This document shows, piece by piece, positions 39,369 through 50,913 of a stretch of 64,000 nucleotides of DNA. Position 1 is the first letter of the stretch, and each line of letters opens with the position of its first letter. The notes under the pieces were generated by a model, which worked only from the letters and a program-made list of their open reading frames with translations, ran no database searches and had not been told where the DNA came from. The DNA comes from Pyropia yezoensis (Eukaryota; Rhodophyta; Bangiophyceae; Bangiales; Bangiaceae), in the NCBI GenBank assembly GCA_009829735.1, contig CM020620.1, positions 19,132,020-19,196,019 on the forward strand, in the 5' to 3' direction. The position numbers and the translations under genes are program-made.

Positions 39369-40122
39369 CCCCACGAAGTCACCAAGTCGATACAGGCGCG
39401 CCACGAGGACGCAGAGGCTAGCCCAGCCTCCTTTTCGAAGTGGCCGGTGCGTGTGCCATGGTGAGAAGGCGATCAGTTGGACATGGGTTCTCTGCAGAGT
39501 GACCTCACGTCATTGCCGAAAAGCAGGAAGACGACTCTGTTTCTGACACGAACAATCAACGTCCCCGCGGTTCCCACAACACGAGAAAATGGGAGATCCT
39601 CTGTGGATCAACTGCTCTTTGCTCGTCCAATGGCAAGCCGCCATGAAATTCCAACTTGTGTGGGGCAGCGTCGAAAGCTCCCTGACGCGGTCTGGAGGCT
39701 GCGGCGTTCCGAGCCCATTTCAGGCCTGGCTGGTGTCTGCGGCTGCGACGTTCCAGCCAATTGGGGGCAGGGGCGCCCCCAGTGCCTCAGTTAGCAGATG
39801 GATCGGCCGGACGCCGACCTGGGGAATCGTATCGTGCGGCGTTTGCACCCCATTCTGGAGGGCCACCCGGCGCGGTGCGGAGGTTTTTTCAGCGAATAAG
39901 TGGGTCACAGAGTGGCCCAACAGGAGCAACGGAGAGGCCTTCTTTTCGGGCCAGCGGGTGACACGTCCGGCGGGGAGATACAAATCGCGAGCTTTTCCAC
40001 GTGAGGCAAACGAGATGATTGGAATTCCCGGGCCTGGTGGCTGGAACGTTTTGCCTCAGTCCGACGTAGTGTCCGGACCACCCCCGCCCAGGCCAATGGA
40101 ACAGTGTCTGAACAGACAGCGC

Positions 40123-40168
40123 AAACGCCGCACGTTCTTGTCCGGGCATTTTATAGAAAAGCACGATA
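40123..40168 (-). repeat. Inverted repeat, right arm (46 nt)
   Basis: Reverse complement of 36645-36690 with a few mismatches and one indel near AACGTGC/CCGTGCT. Confidence 0.65.
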
Positions 40169-41153
40169 GGAGCTCGATGGGCCCGCACGAAATGACGACC
40201 AGGCCCATGGCGAAGCGTGGGAGGTCGCTGTACGCCCACTGTAGTCGCGTGACGGCAGGCGATCAAAGCTTTGAAGGTCCCGTCTTCCGCGCATCGGCGA
40301 CGTTCTCGAGACTGGCGGCCGAAGCACACTCAGATGAGCGCCAAACGTTGCAGGGCGGCCCGCAGGCACACCTCCTGGTGCCCAACCACGGGGAATGAGT
40401 CATTCCACTCAGAGCACCAACTGCTGTCGCTGTTCTCTACTTGCATGTCGTCGATCGGTAAGTCTTCGTGGGTGCTGGAGACTACATGCGAGTGGTTTTG
40501 CGCGAGGGGAGACCCTTGCTCTCCCGGCCTCTTGAAGCGGGCTGACGAGCAAGGGGCCCCGCGAGGAGGGGGTTACCCGTTTTGGAATCGCCCTGCAACG
40601 TGGGGCCAAAGGGTCACCAGTTTGGGTTGGATTGTGTGAAGTGTCTTGAGAGGGGGCGCCGTGCGCAGGACAGAGCCGTCGCTGCCGAGGTACTGTTAGG
40701 TGCTTCGATAATAAAGATTGCGGCTGGCCTGACGCCATTTCCTTCACATATTCCTCCTTTTCTCTGCTCTGCTCGACAACTTGCACTTTTGATTCACATG
40801 GGCAGGCCCTCGGCAACTGCTGCTTGCAGCGCTATTCCTTGCGGGGCAGGCGGCCGAAGTTGCGCATCGCATGCTGAGTCACCCGGTCGTCACCGCAGTC
40901 GGCTTTGCCCTGCCCGCTTCCCTCACGGCTGGCGTCCGTCGCGAGGCGCCACAGTCCTGGACTGGCGGCGGGGGCACTTCTGATTTCTTTTCCTCCGCCG
41001 TGGCTGGCGTTCCTGTCAACGTCACCCGCACCTTAACGCTCCCCCTGTCAGGACTATCTAAGCAGCTGGTACACGGCGGACAGTGTCTCCTCCTCGGCGG
41101 CCGTTCTTCTCACGCAGGCACCGCCGCCTTGGTGGGCGTGCTTCGCTGCTTCA
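40169..41153. other. Unassigned sequence upstream of the transposase gene
   Basis: No recognisable coding region. The end of this stretch should hold the promoter of the transposase gene; no clear TATA box is seen in the 100 nt before 41154. Confidence 0.4.
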
Positions 41154-44100
41154 ATGTATGATGTGCCAATTTCTCGTGCAGAGCTGCAGTGCCTGATCTG
41201 CGGTCGACGACCATTTTCCCGTCTTACTTTGCGGAGGCATCAGCTGACAACTCATCGCGGCGACACTGGACCCGCAACTTCTCCATCTAGGCTTGTCCAA
41301 CATCGTGGACGTCTACACGCCTCGCCCTCCAATTGTGGCCAACGTAATCCTGATATTGAACCTGGTTGTGGTGGCGCGGCGCAGCGCGGCAGTGACGCCG
41401 AGATTGCTGCGCTGTTGCATGCTAATGAGCAGACTGTTCCGGCACCTCCCCAGGGTCGAAAGCGCCCGCGCCCACCGGGAAGTACCGATAGGGAGAGGAC
41501 ATTCCCATCCATTTGCACGCGAGTACTCCGTGTGTACGAGAGCTACGGTGACACGGGGCGTAGCTTTTGCCTTGCTCGGCGGCGCGCGCACAGCAAGGCG
41601 GGGCAGTTCAACTCGCGGCGGCTGCGCTCGCTCGAGTCTTTCATTTTTAACGACTGGCGGGTGCGGTATGTCTGCCGCCGGGGCCAACGACCTGTGGAGC
41701 ATTTTCGCCGAGTGGGAGTCCGATCGGCCCTCTCAGCCCGGCCGGCCGAAGAAGCTGAGAGAGTACTTCCCCACCCCTCACTCCATGCGGCGAGTGCTCG
41801 CTGACGACATTGACGAGGCAGTGGACAGTGACGGCTGGTACTCATGCAAGCTGACGGAGATCAACGAGTCTCACGAGGCGTACTACCGCGACGCATTGCC
41901 AGAGATACGCGCCGCATTGTCGAGGGTCCCGAAGGTGCGCTATTGGGCGAAAAGGGACGATGGACACGGTCCATCAGGCTTTCGGGAGACACCGTTCGAT
42001 GGCGACGCTTTCCGCCTCTGCGAGGAGCAAGTCCTTCGTGAGCACGGGCCTGACGCTTTCGTTGTCGTTCTCTACCTGTACAGTGACAGTTGCGTCATGT
42101 CTGCGTCTGGTGCTAAGTGACCTGCTGCTTTACACGTTGTCTTTTTCTGACCGCGCGCTTCTTTTCTTATTGCGTTTGCGTGACTGTGTTCTCCGATGCG
42201 GTTCCTGACGAGTACTTTCCTGTGCCCTCTCCACACTGCCCACTACCTGTCTGTGACGGACTGCAACGATGGTAGCTTACAAGCTGTACCCCATCAGGAT
42301 GAGAGTCATCAACGCTCTCACCAAAGTGGAAGAGTGGATCACCCTCGCAGACGTACCCCAGTTGAGCACAGAGAAGGGGTCGGCTGGCGCGGAGCGGTCG
42401 CGGCTGAGGCGGATGGCAATACTGCAGCGCGTCCTCTACCTCGCGCTTCGGTCGACCATACACGCGAGACACAACGGAGTTTCCGTTTCTGGGGGAGTGC
42501 GTGGGCAGCTGTTGGCGTTTCCCCGCGTTATCCTCTACATATGCGATCAGCCCGAGGAGAGGCAGGCGCTGTGCTTCAGGCCTGGGATATGTCAGCGTCC
42601 GTGCACAATGTGCGAGGTGTCCGTGTCGGACTTAGGCCTCGAAGCAGCGCTGCTTGCGAGGAAACGCTGCGCTGTTTCTGTCGTGGAGCGGCAACTGGAG
42701 GCTCACGGACATCTCACTCATGGGCGGGAAAAGCGGAGGCGACTCCAGATTGAGAAGGAGTGGAGCGTTAACAGTCAACCGCCGGCTTTAGCTGCCATGG
42801 CGGGGCTGTGCACGCCGCCCTTTCTGCTTTGTAACATCGTCGCCATCGATGTCCTGCATGTGCGCTCACTGCATCGCTGCTTGAGGTGTCTCTCTTGCTG
42901 TGCATATGGGGTTGCGGGAGTGTCCTTCAAGGTACTGACATTGAGAGCACCGGATTCCTGCTTTCGTGCCGTGCTGCTCGGTGCGATGCGACTGCCTGAA
43001 CTGGCAGGTGTTGGACTTGGGCATTACCCGCGACCTGGTGAAGCGACTGGTCCGTATCTTCCCGTCTATGTGCGACGGTTACGAGCCGCTTTGTGGGTCC
43101 TTCTCGGCTACGTACGCGGAAGCGTACAGGCGCCTTCTTGACATGGGGCGCCGCTGCAAAGCCTCCCGAGTGAGGCCAGGGTAAGTGTTGCAGGCCTTTC
43201 TAATGAGTGTCATCTCAGTTCTCATCTCGTGTCTCTCTGGACTCAAGAATATTCACCGAGGGCACCGACGTCGTCTGCCGGACGACTGACAAACCCTGCG
43301 ATCGTGCTTTCATTCCTTCTCCGAACCGCTGTCTGCCGGTTGGCATCCTTTCTGCAGGTACTTCATCACGGATGGCGAGACGCAGGCCACATACACTGGC
43401 CGGGAGCAGCGGATGGGCATGTGGATTTTGCCGTTCTTGGTTTCTGGCTTGTTCGACCGAGGCAAGCCCAAGATGCCCGTCGCAAAGGAGGTATCTACGC
43501 CAGCTGAAGACGACGGCGGGGATGCGGAGGCCGGTAGGTTTATGCAGTCAGTTTGCAGCGAGACTGACGCTCCAGACGACGCGGACGAGGCCAAAGATGA
43601 CGAAGCGCCCTCCTCTACCGCAAAGAATGACAAGGCTAACCGCAAGCGGCCGCAGTTCGACTGGCACGCGTATCGTGTAGCGTTCCCCGAAACCCCTCTT
43701 CACGCAGCAGTTACAGCGATGTTTTCGGAGTATGCGCTACTGGTAGGTCGCATGACCCGACGGCTGGGAGTCGCTGCACGCCAGCCCATGACCCTGTCGG
43801 AGGGTGCTTCCATTGCGAATCAGTCGCAGGACTTCATCTTCGGCTACGTCAACCCCATCTTGGGGCACCTGAAGACGACCAAGATCCATCGCGTGCTGTG
43901 CCACGTGCTCGATGCCGTCAGGTACCACGGAAGCATCATGAATGCCAACACCAGCTCGAACGAGATGGGCCACAAGCATGACAAGCGGCATTACGCTCGT
44001 ACGAACAAGCGGGAGGGGTACACACGGCAGCTGGTCAAGCACGCTCATGGCACGAGGAAGGTGCTGCGCCAGAATGCAGAAGTGAGGCGTCAGGAGGACC

Positions 44101-44774
44101 GCGCCGCCAAGAAAGATAGCGGCTATGTGGCCGACAACGAGATGGTGGGCGCGCAGCTTCAGCGGGCTCGTACAGGCCATCTTAAACACGAGCACGTCAG
44201 GCAGCTGTCAACGAGGCCTGGGCTTTCAGCCTTGCCCGCAGTGCTTGGCGTCCCTGGGTCACGTCGTGTCGCGGTTCTTGCTCACATGATTTTTGAAGCG
44301 CAAGTTGCCTGTGGCAAGCGACGCCAGGTGGTACGCACGTCGCCATCATTCCATGAGAAGCAATGGTATGACCACAAGGAGTATCGGTCTGTCGGCACTG
44401 CGTCGGCTGGAGATCTGCAGTATGGTAAAGTGCGTCTGATTGTACGCACCGCTGATGATGTAGACAAGCTGGTTATGTCCGAGATGGAACGTGTTGTCGG
44501 TGCTGAGGAATGCCCACTGTCAACTCGTAGCTGCACGCAGCTACAGTGGTCCACAAGAGTGCGTGACCACGACGTTGATTCTGATCGGGAAGTGAAGCTG
44601 CGCTCCATCCCGGTCACAGATGTTGTACCTGTAGTGCACATTGTGCCGGACTGCGCGGACATGGGCCGCCGAGAGAGCATTGGAGTGGCACCGCCTACGT
44701 TCGGCTCCAGTGGCGAGCGCTTGTGGCGCATGCGCTATCTTCTTAATGCTTTCCAGCCGGATACTGAGCAATAA
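41154..44774 (+). CDS. Plavaka-like (KDZ superfamily) DNA transposase, spliced
   Basis: An N-terminal C2H2 finger (CLICGRRPF...HQLTTH, 41187-41253) opens the gene at ATG 41154. Three introns can be placed exactly by GT-AG ends and frame: 42110-42275, 42860-43007 and 43181-43357. The joined exons read ...VVLYLYSDSCVMSAS/AYKLYPIRM..., ...AIDVLH/VLDLGITRDLV... and ...VRPG/YFITDGETQ..., which follow the order of Plavaka transposases: catalytic Asp in LYSD, a C-x2-C pair (RPCTMC), second Asp in IDVLH, a TGRE motif, and the Glu in NTSSNEMGHKHDK. The last exon is 43358-44774 and ends ...NAFQPDTEQ with AATAAA over the stop. The N-terminal exon (frame of the finger) and the 41673-42109 exon are in different frames; the junction between about 41290 and 41690 is not resolved and may be another intron or a frameshift. 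Terminal inverted repeats were not found. Confidence 0.75.
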
Positions 44775-47336
44775 ATGAGTCAGTGTCCAAAGTCATGCAC
44801 GGGGAAAGCACGCATGCGTGCCGTCATCGACGCCGCTCCCGCAGCCGCGGCAGGGAAAGAAACCGCCGCCGTCGCCACCGCCTCCGGCTGGACCCCCCCG
44901 CTCCACTCCCCCTTGGAACTCTGCCTCGGCTATCACAGCTGTAACGGCCCCCGCTCCCACCGCGAGCTCCTCGCAGTGACCAGGTGTACCCCGTGCGGTT
45001 GGGTCTACCAGAGTCACCTCCTGCGCCAGCCCGTTTGCCAGTGGGCTTCCAAGGAAACCTGAGTCCACCCAGCTGCTCGGGCGGTCTGGTTACTCACGCG
45101 GCGCAGCTACTCGCTCTCTCCGCCCTCCCGCATCCATCGCTACGCGTAGGGGCTTTGGCGGGCACTAGCCGACCCCTCCCCCCCTGCCTGATATCGCCGC
45201 CCTTCCTACTTGCCTCCGTCGCGCTCGCGACCGCCACAGTGGCCACAGCCAGGCTCGCCGCCGCCGCTGCGGCCGCCGCCGCCGGCGCCGCCGACGTCTT
45301 CGACGGGTCTCCCGCCGCTTGTGCGCGTTCTGTCGGCTACGAGCACGCGACGAGGAAGCGGTGGTGGCAGGAAAGGGCAAAGCAGCCGCCGCTCCCTTCG
45401 CCACCGCAGCTGCTGCAGTCGCCAGTAGGTGGAGCCGGCCACCCCAGTCGCTGAACCTGCGGCCGCCGCTGTGCTCGTCCGCCCAGCACGGCGCGTGACG
45501 GCGTGCGGCCGCGACACTGCTGAAGCCCCGTCGAAGCAGGTGGTTCGGCGGCTCCGCGTTTGCACCGTGACGGCTACGGTTTTGCTCGGCGGTAGTCGCC
45601 GCGCAGTTGTCCGTGTCTCGCTCTTCAATGCTTCGCAGGCGTGGTCGCCCGCGTCGTGCACCTCGAGGGCCGCGGTGTGTCGGATCAAGGCTTTTCAGAG
45701 TCATAGGACTGGACCAACCGCCAATGACGTCCCGTGTTTCAGGGTGGCGCCTTTTTGACTGACCTCGTTTCTTGCAATGCCCATCGAGGCTGCATACTTA
45801 CAGTACCGGCGGACTCCATCCCTGGGATGGGTGGGATTGGCGAATCAATGCATATCGAAACTCCCCATCCCAGCGGGCTTGATACGAAACGGAGGCATTG
45901 ATAGGCCTTGATATGGGATTCGATGAGGAAACAGGCGATTGTGACGATGCATACCAACGACTTCTCTGGGGCTTGCACTAGGTTCCGCAAGCTTCAAAGA
46001 GTGAGATAGGCACCACCCAAGGTCTTTTGTGGAAGCACAAACAATTGGCTATATAAATTCATCAATATTCTGTGTCTCTAGATATTGAACAAAAAAGAAA
46101 TGAGTGCAACAGCCTCGTCTCATCACAGCAAAACCAGAGGTGTGTCTATTTCATAAGTAAAACGCCATGCATAACAAAGAATGTTATCGTCGTTCGCCGC
46201 GAAGGCAATTGTTTTGCTCTCAAAGCTGTCGACCAGACTAGGGGCCGCACAAGGCCTGCGGAGGCGGACAACTGAACTTCGCATGTGTTTCTTCTTTTGC
46301 TACTTGCAACTCGAGAACAAGAGCAGCACACATGACGCGAGCTTCGGACCTTTCACCGACGGGTGCACATATACGTTGTTGCTTGTCTTGCCAAATGTCA
46401 AGAGCTGGGCGTTGATGCTCGAAGCAATATCATTTTTTCTGTGCTACAAGTGCGCGTGTCTTGGAGATGAGGGGCAGCCTGGCACCGCTGCCGGCGGGGT
46501 CAGGGCTCGGTCAGCAAATTTTATTGGCACTCGGAGCACCTCCAGTCCGCATGTTGACTAGGTCGGGTGCTTCAATTGGTTTACCAGAGGCTGGTCAACA
46601 GTACGCACACGAAACAAAAAGTCCGTTGACCTTCTTTCGCTCGTAGGTAGCTTGGACGACGCAAACCAACCGAGAGAAGAAAATTTGTCCTCCTTGTGGT
46701 CCGCCACGGGGACCGACCGACTCCCGGGCTGATGTGCCTCCACAGGGTAGAATCGCCTCAGCTTTTCTTCACATCTGCGGGGAAACATGTGGTTCTGCTA
46801 AGATCTCCCAGAAAAGTGCTCCTGACTGTAAAAAACAACCAGCTTCCAAGAAGATATAGTGAGAAACAGTTGAGGCCCTTTCTGGCCCGGCATACGATCA
46901 CATGGTTGGGTTGTCGAGCAGCGGATAGCACTGTTCAGCCAATGCGGTGCCCGTATTTTGCAGAGACTTACTCTATGTCTCAGTCCCCGGCCACCAGGAC
47001 AAAATTCAGCGAGGAGCAATACTATAGTATTTATAGTGAGTAAATTGCCGAACATAATATGTCACAATATTATTGTCGAAATCGATCTGGTCTTTCTGGA
47101 AAAGTTACACACCCGCGTTCGACTGAAAAGTCCAGTACGGGGAACGGCACAATCCCAGGAGTCCAATCAAAAGCCCCGTGGCCTTTGGTAGGTTTTGGCA
47201 GAAGATCAGCAGTGTACATAGCGCAGTGCTGTATGCTTAGTTTTACTGCCCTGCCGGCGTCCTTTCTGTCCTGCTCTCTGCATCAGACTTCGTGCTCTTT
47301 TCTGGCTCACTCTTCACTGCCTTCATTTTTTTTACA
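44775..47336. other. Intergenic stretch without a recognised gene
   Basis: 44800-45720 is GC-rich; its open frames are Ala-, Pro- or Arg-runs and are not convincing. 45740-47330 is more AT-rich and has short palindromes such as CCATCCCTGGGATGG (45817-45831) but no supported ORF. The final part must hold the 5' region of the gene at 47337. Confidence 0.45.
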
Positions 47337-48326
47337 ATGACGCTTGTCCTTTCGTCCGCCTCCTTGGCAGCTCGTGTTGTCAGGCAAGCCTCGGCGTCGA
47401 CCATTCGTGTTCGTCTGCCGGCTATTGCACCTCCCCCCCGCTCCGCTGCTGTTGCCACGAGCCACTCGTGGCCTGCCGCCACGCTGTCCCTCCCCGTTCC
47501 TGCTGCCTATCACTCTTGGAGTGCTGCAGCCACGACGATTGTGGCGCGCGGCACAGCCACCGGGGATGGGGGGACTGTTGACACGGCCCGTCGGCCCCCC
47601 GGTGGAGTGCAGACGACATCTGCCGCCGCGCGGTGGTTTTCCGCATCTGCCGTGGGTGGTGGCGGCGGAGACGACGGTGGTGTGGGTCCGGGAGTGCCGT
47701 CGGCGACGCAGATTAACGCTGCGCTGGACGAGGTCAACGAGCGGTTCGGGGAGGCCCGCTTGCTGCTGGGTGAGGCGCGCGACGCCCTTGGCAGCGTCTA
47801 CTTTGGTAAGCTGTGACGGTCTTTTAGGGTGGGAGAGGGTTTGTGCTTGGTGGAGGCTGATGCCCCTGAGACGAGGTTCTGCTGTGGCGGCTCACCTGAG
47901 GGCTGGCGCGGCCTAGGTATCGTGCCAGCTGCTGTCCAATCCCCTGCCGTGTCTGAGTGACATGACTGAACACGCGCTGCCCGTTGGGGTTTCTTTTCTG
48001 GTAGCATGTTGGGTGCTCCTGGCCTGTACTCTTACCGCATAACGCCCGGCCACTCGAAATGCACCATCCGATTGTGGCATTCTCGCGTCAATACTGCTGG
48101 TGCTGCGTGCATACCTCCACTTGCTTTCCCATTCCCTACAGAGGAGGACTTCAAAGACGCTCAAGATGCCGTCGCTCATGCTGCCGAGGCATGGAACAAC
48201 CTCCTCGCGTCGGTCGCTTCCCAACCGGAAACCGCCGCCGAGCTCCGCCGCTCCACGGGCCAGAAAATGAAGCAGCTGGACGAAGAGCTCCGCGTAATGA
48301 CGGACGCGCTTATCCACGACGATTGA
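47337..48326 (+). CDS. Small predicted mitochondrial protein, two exons, function unknown
   Basis: Exon 1 runs 47337-47805, a 336-bp GT-AG intron (GTAAGC...CCCTACAG) 47806-48141, and exon 2 48142-48326; the product is 217 aa. The start at 47337 gives MTLVLSSASLAARVVRQAS, an Arg-rich, acid-free leader, and a later ARWFSAS looks like a processing site of a mitochondrial presequence. The rest is Gly-rich, then a charged helical domain: LDEVNERFGEARLLLGEA ... VYFEEDFKDAQDAV ... AAELRRSTGQKMKQLDEEL. I have the impression that short helical proteins of this kind occur in other eukaryotes but cannot name a family. It is a likely host gene, convergent with the BRCT gene. Confidence 0.72.
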
Positions 48327-48960
48327 AGTGTATCTGATCTCCGGGGGGGGACGGCACGTTCTGTCGGCGGACAGACCGGTCTGGGGGGGCGGGGGTCCGG
48401 GGCAGAGGGCTTCGGGTGGGGCGCGTTGACTACGCGAGCAGGCAGGTGCTGCCATCGAGGGAAACGGTCCGGTATGCGGTTGGCAAGCGGGCCCAGCTAC
48501 CTGGTGCGAAACGAGCGGCAGCTTCATCAGCAGGAGTGAGGGTGCACTCTTCTGCGACGTGCATCGGTGGAGGCGTGTGGGTTGCCTACCCCTGCGTGCT
48601 GCGGCCCGCCCCGTTACGGGCGCGGTGCTCTCAGCCGCTGACGTGTGCATCGCATCAAGCGCTTCTGCCCGTTCCCGGACGCAAACTGCGCTCTGTCGGC
48701 AACGGGTACCGCGGGCGCGTCCGCACCCTCCAGACCGCAACTAGGTCTCTTCACTCACATCTAGCGGCCAGCCCCGTGGCGTGGCTCTCCTTACCCCGCG
48801 CGCCATCCCCCCACCTTGGACCACAGCAGACGCCACAGCTCACTTGCCGCGGCCACAGGCGTCCCGTGCGTTCCCTACCGTGGCCTGCCCGCTGCGTGAA
48901 TGGCTCGTCTGCGCTCCCCGTGCTCCTCCCTCCTCCGCGTCCCCCCCTGTCGGGGACTAG
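48327..48960. other. Intergenic stretch between convergent genes
   Basis: 634 bp between the stop codons of the two host genes. It should hold both 3' UTRs. No further gene is supported. Confidence 0.45.
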
Positions 48961-49794
48961 TCACGCGCGGCGCCGGCCCGCCTCTGCCCCATCCGTTGAA
49001 TCTCTCGCATTCTTCCCCCCTTTGAGCCCTAGCATCACGCCCACATCCCCAACCTCTGATGTCCGTCCCAGCAGGTACTCCCGCACCGCCACCCGTCGCC
49101 CCGTTCGCAGGCACTCGCGGAGCCACGCAGATGTGACGACAACCCCCCCTCCTCGCCCAGGCCCGCGCCCCCCCCCCGCCCCCAGGCCCAGACGGTCCCG
49201 CTTGCCGGCCGCCATTTCATCAGCGATTGTGTGGGTCACGGCAGCCGAAGGGCCGAGGGCGACGCGGCCGCCGCCCGCCCAGACGGCACGCCCGAAGTCG
49301 TACTGGCCGCCCCCGTTGATGCCAGTAAAGTAGATGAGAAGGCCCGCAAAAAGGGAGGTGGCCGCGGGGGGGGCCTGTGCCGCCGTCTTAGCCGCCCGTG
49401 CCGCCCAGTAACCACTAGCACTGCCGCGGCTGGGGCCGTCCGTCGCCGACGGGAGGGAAGCCAGCGTGCGCTGGACGTAGCGCAGGGCGGGGGCGGGGGG
49501 GGGGACCGATGGGGGGGCACCTGCCGGTGGCGTCGGCAGCGGGGCAGGGCCGGGCAGACGCGGCGGCCGCCGCGGCGTGCGCGCAGAAGTCGACGATCTG
49601 GTGTCCTTCTGAGCCAGAGCGCCAGGAGTGGAAGCAGTGGTTGCCGCGGTGGCGAAGGTGGTGGTGGTGGCAGCTGCCACGGCGGCGGCAATGGGAGAGG
49701 GGGTGGAAACGGTGGTGGACGCCACTGCTATGGCGGCGGGGGCCCGTGAGCGGCGCCGACCCACACGACCAGCGGCTACGGCAGGAAGGGGCAT
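48961..49794 (-). CDS. BRCT-domain protein (Rev1-like BRCT)
   Basis: 277 aa as a single frame. After an Ala/Thr/Pro-rich N-terminus, residues about 148-243 form a BRCT domain: LFAGLLIYFTGINGGG, GGGRVALG, VTHTIADEMAAGKRD, and VVVTSAWLRECLRTGRRV with EYLLG. The TH-T-IA block, the W in the third helix and the final YLL agree with BRCT domains, closest in feel to that of Rev1, where it binds DNA ends or PCNA. No Y-family polymerase follows here, so it is either a small BRCT protein or one end of a spliced gene whose other exons I do not see. A Gly-rich insertion (GLGAGGGRGPGRGGG) sits in the domain. Confidence 0.65.
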   Translation of the reverse strand: MPLPAVAAGRVGRRRSRAPAAIAVASTTVSTPSPIAAAVAAATTTTFATAATTASTPGALAQKDTRSSTSARTPRRPPRLPGPAPLPTPPAGAPPSVPPPAPALRYVQRTLASLPSATDGPSRGSASGYWAARAAKTAAQAPPAATSLFAGLLIYFTGINGGGQYDFGRAVWAGGGRVALGPSAAVTHTIADEMAAGKRDRLGLGAGGGRGPGRGGGVVVTSAWLRECLRTGRRVAVREYLLGRTSEVGDVGVMLGLKGGKNARDSTDGAEAGRRRA

Positions 49795-50908
49795 TGCAGC
49801 AGCGAGTTACGGGCCAACAGATGAGGAGGTGGAACGACAGGGATGAGTAGGTCGATGGAAGGGTAATGTGACCTTCAGTGGGCAAAGACCGAACGGGGTG
49901 AGTCCAGCCATCATGACGAGGAGGATGTACAGCAAAAGAGCAGTCGGCAGTCACCTTCGATGCTCGCAACCACGCCACCGACGAAGTCGATGGCGCGCAA
50001 ACCTGGTTGCATGGAACGTCCAAAAATGTATGGAAGTACAGCGGACCACCAGAAGTATTTACAAACCCCCCCGAAATCGACCCGACCATGTCTCTACCTA
50101 CGCTTCGTATTCGGCTTTAGAGAGACTCCTCCGGGGGTTCACAGGATCGGTGTGCTCCTGTGAGAACGGCTGCTCTCACCCAGAGGTACCAGACGTTCGT
50201 CCGCCCCTTTTCGAAGCTGGAAACCTGGCCCCAGTTCTATCAGAGTCGGGTGCAAGAAATGAGGAGCATCGCCATGCGTGCATACCAGGGGTTGCCAAGC
50301 GTACTCAAAACAAGCGTATTACGCGCGTATTATTTTAGCGTACTACGCGTACGCTCTGAAAAAATCCGAATGTGCCTGGTACGCATACGCGCACTCCAGC
50401 CGGCCAATGTACGCTAAAGTTTCATGCTCGAACGTACTTTGGCCAGGTACGCTGTCGGGCGAATCATAGCGGCTATTGCGTAATTATCATCGTTTCGTTT
50501 ACAGATATCAGCTGCATTGAGATTAATTGGGGAGTTCACAATACTGAAGAAGTCCTTGTGAGACTTCGTTCTGACCATTATGCCATCAAGTACGCTCAGG
50601 TACGCTATTTGCTGCATTTTTGACAGTGCGCTTGCCAGATATCATCCGGTAGAAATACGTGAGGAAAGTACTGTGCCAGTATTGGCAGAAATCGTATCAG
50701 ACTCACGGCCTGCTACCGACCGCGGATCTGTGTAGATGGGGCAGCCGACGTCCGTGCAGGCCCCAGACACAGCAATCCAAGAGTCCTTCTTCGTCGTTCA
50801 ATGTCTCTCCCCTCGCAATCGTCCCCTCGGCGCGCTGTGCCCGCCCTCATGTAGGGCCGGCGCAGCCCCCCACGTCAGGGCACGCACACGAGCCCGCACG
50901 GGCATCCC
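49795..50908. other. Intergenic stretch with AT-rich, GTACGC-rich segment
   Basis: No supported gene. 50280-50620 is much more AT-rich than its surroundings and contains a dense set of GTACGC/GCGTAC motifs (for example near 50290, 50340, 50350, 50380, 50410, 50450, 50590). Confidence 0.5.
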
Positions 50909-50913
50909 CCCCC
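50909..50913. other. Target-site duplication of element C, left copy
   Basis: CCCCC before the left LTR, matching CCCCC at 61535-61539. The left copy lies in a longer C run, so the match is less decisive than GTCCT for B. Confidence 0.75.

Larger units (their letters stand above)
36691..40122. other. Sequence between inverted-repeat arms, rich in simple repeats
   Basis: Much of 37080-38060 and 38240-39150 is GGC/GGT/GGA triplet and poly-G low complexity, so the many long frames there are composition artefacts. No transposase motif or recognisable gene was found. The non-repetitive edges (36700-37050 and 39170-40120) also gave no match. Confidence 0.5.

Noticed and set aside
36768-39546. Several long frames between the inverted-repeat arms
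   Set aside because: They are made of triplet and hexamer repeats (poly-Pro, poly-Arg, poly-Gly) and appear in several frames of the same stretch.
36645-44774. Inverted-repeat arms as the ends of the Plavaka-like element
   Set aside because: The transposase gene lies entirely outside the interval between the two arms.
45165-45704. Arg-run ORF on the minus strand
   Set aside because: Composition artefact (poly-Arg from GCC-type repeats); no supporting signal.
48416-49333. 305-codon plus-strand frame opposite the BRCT gene
   Set aside because: It overlaps the BRCT-coding strand, is Pro/Arg/Ser-biased and has no recognisable motif.
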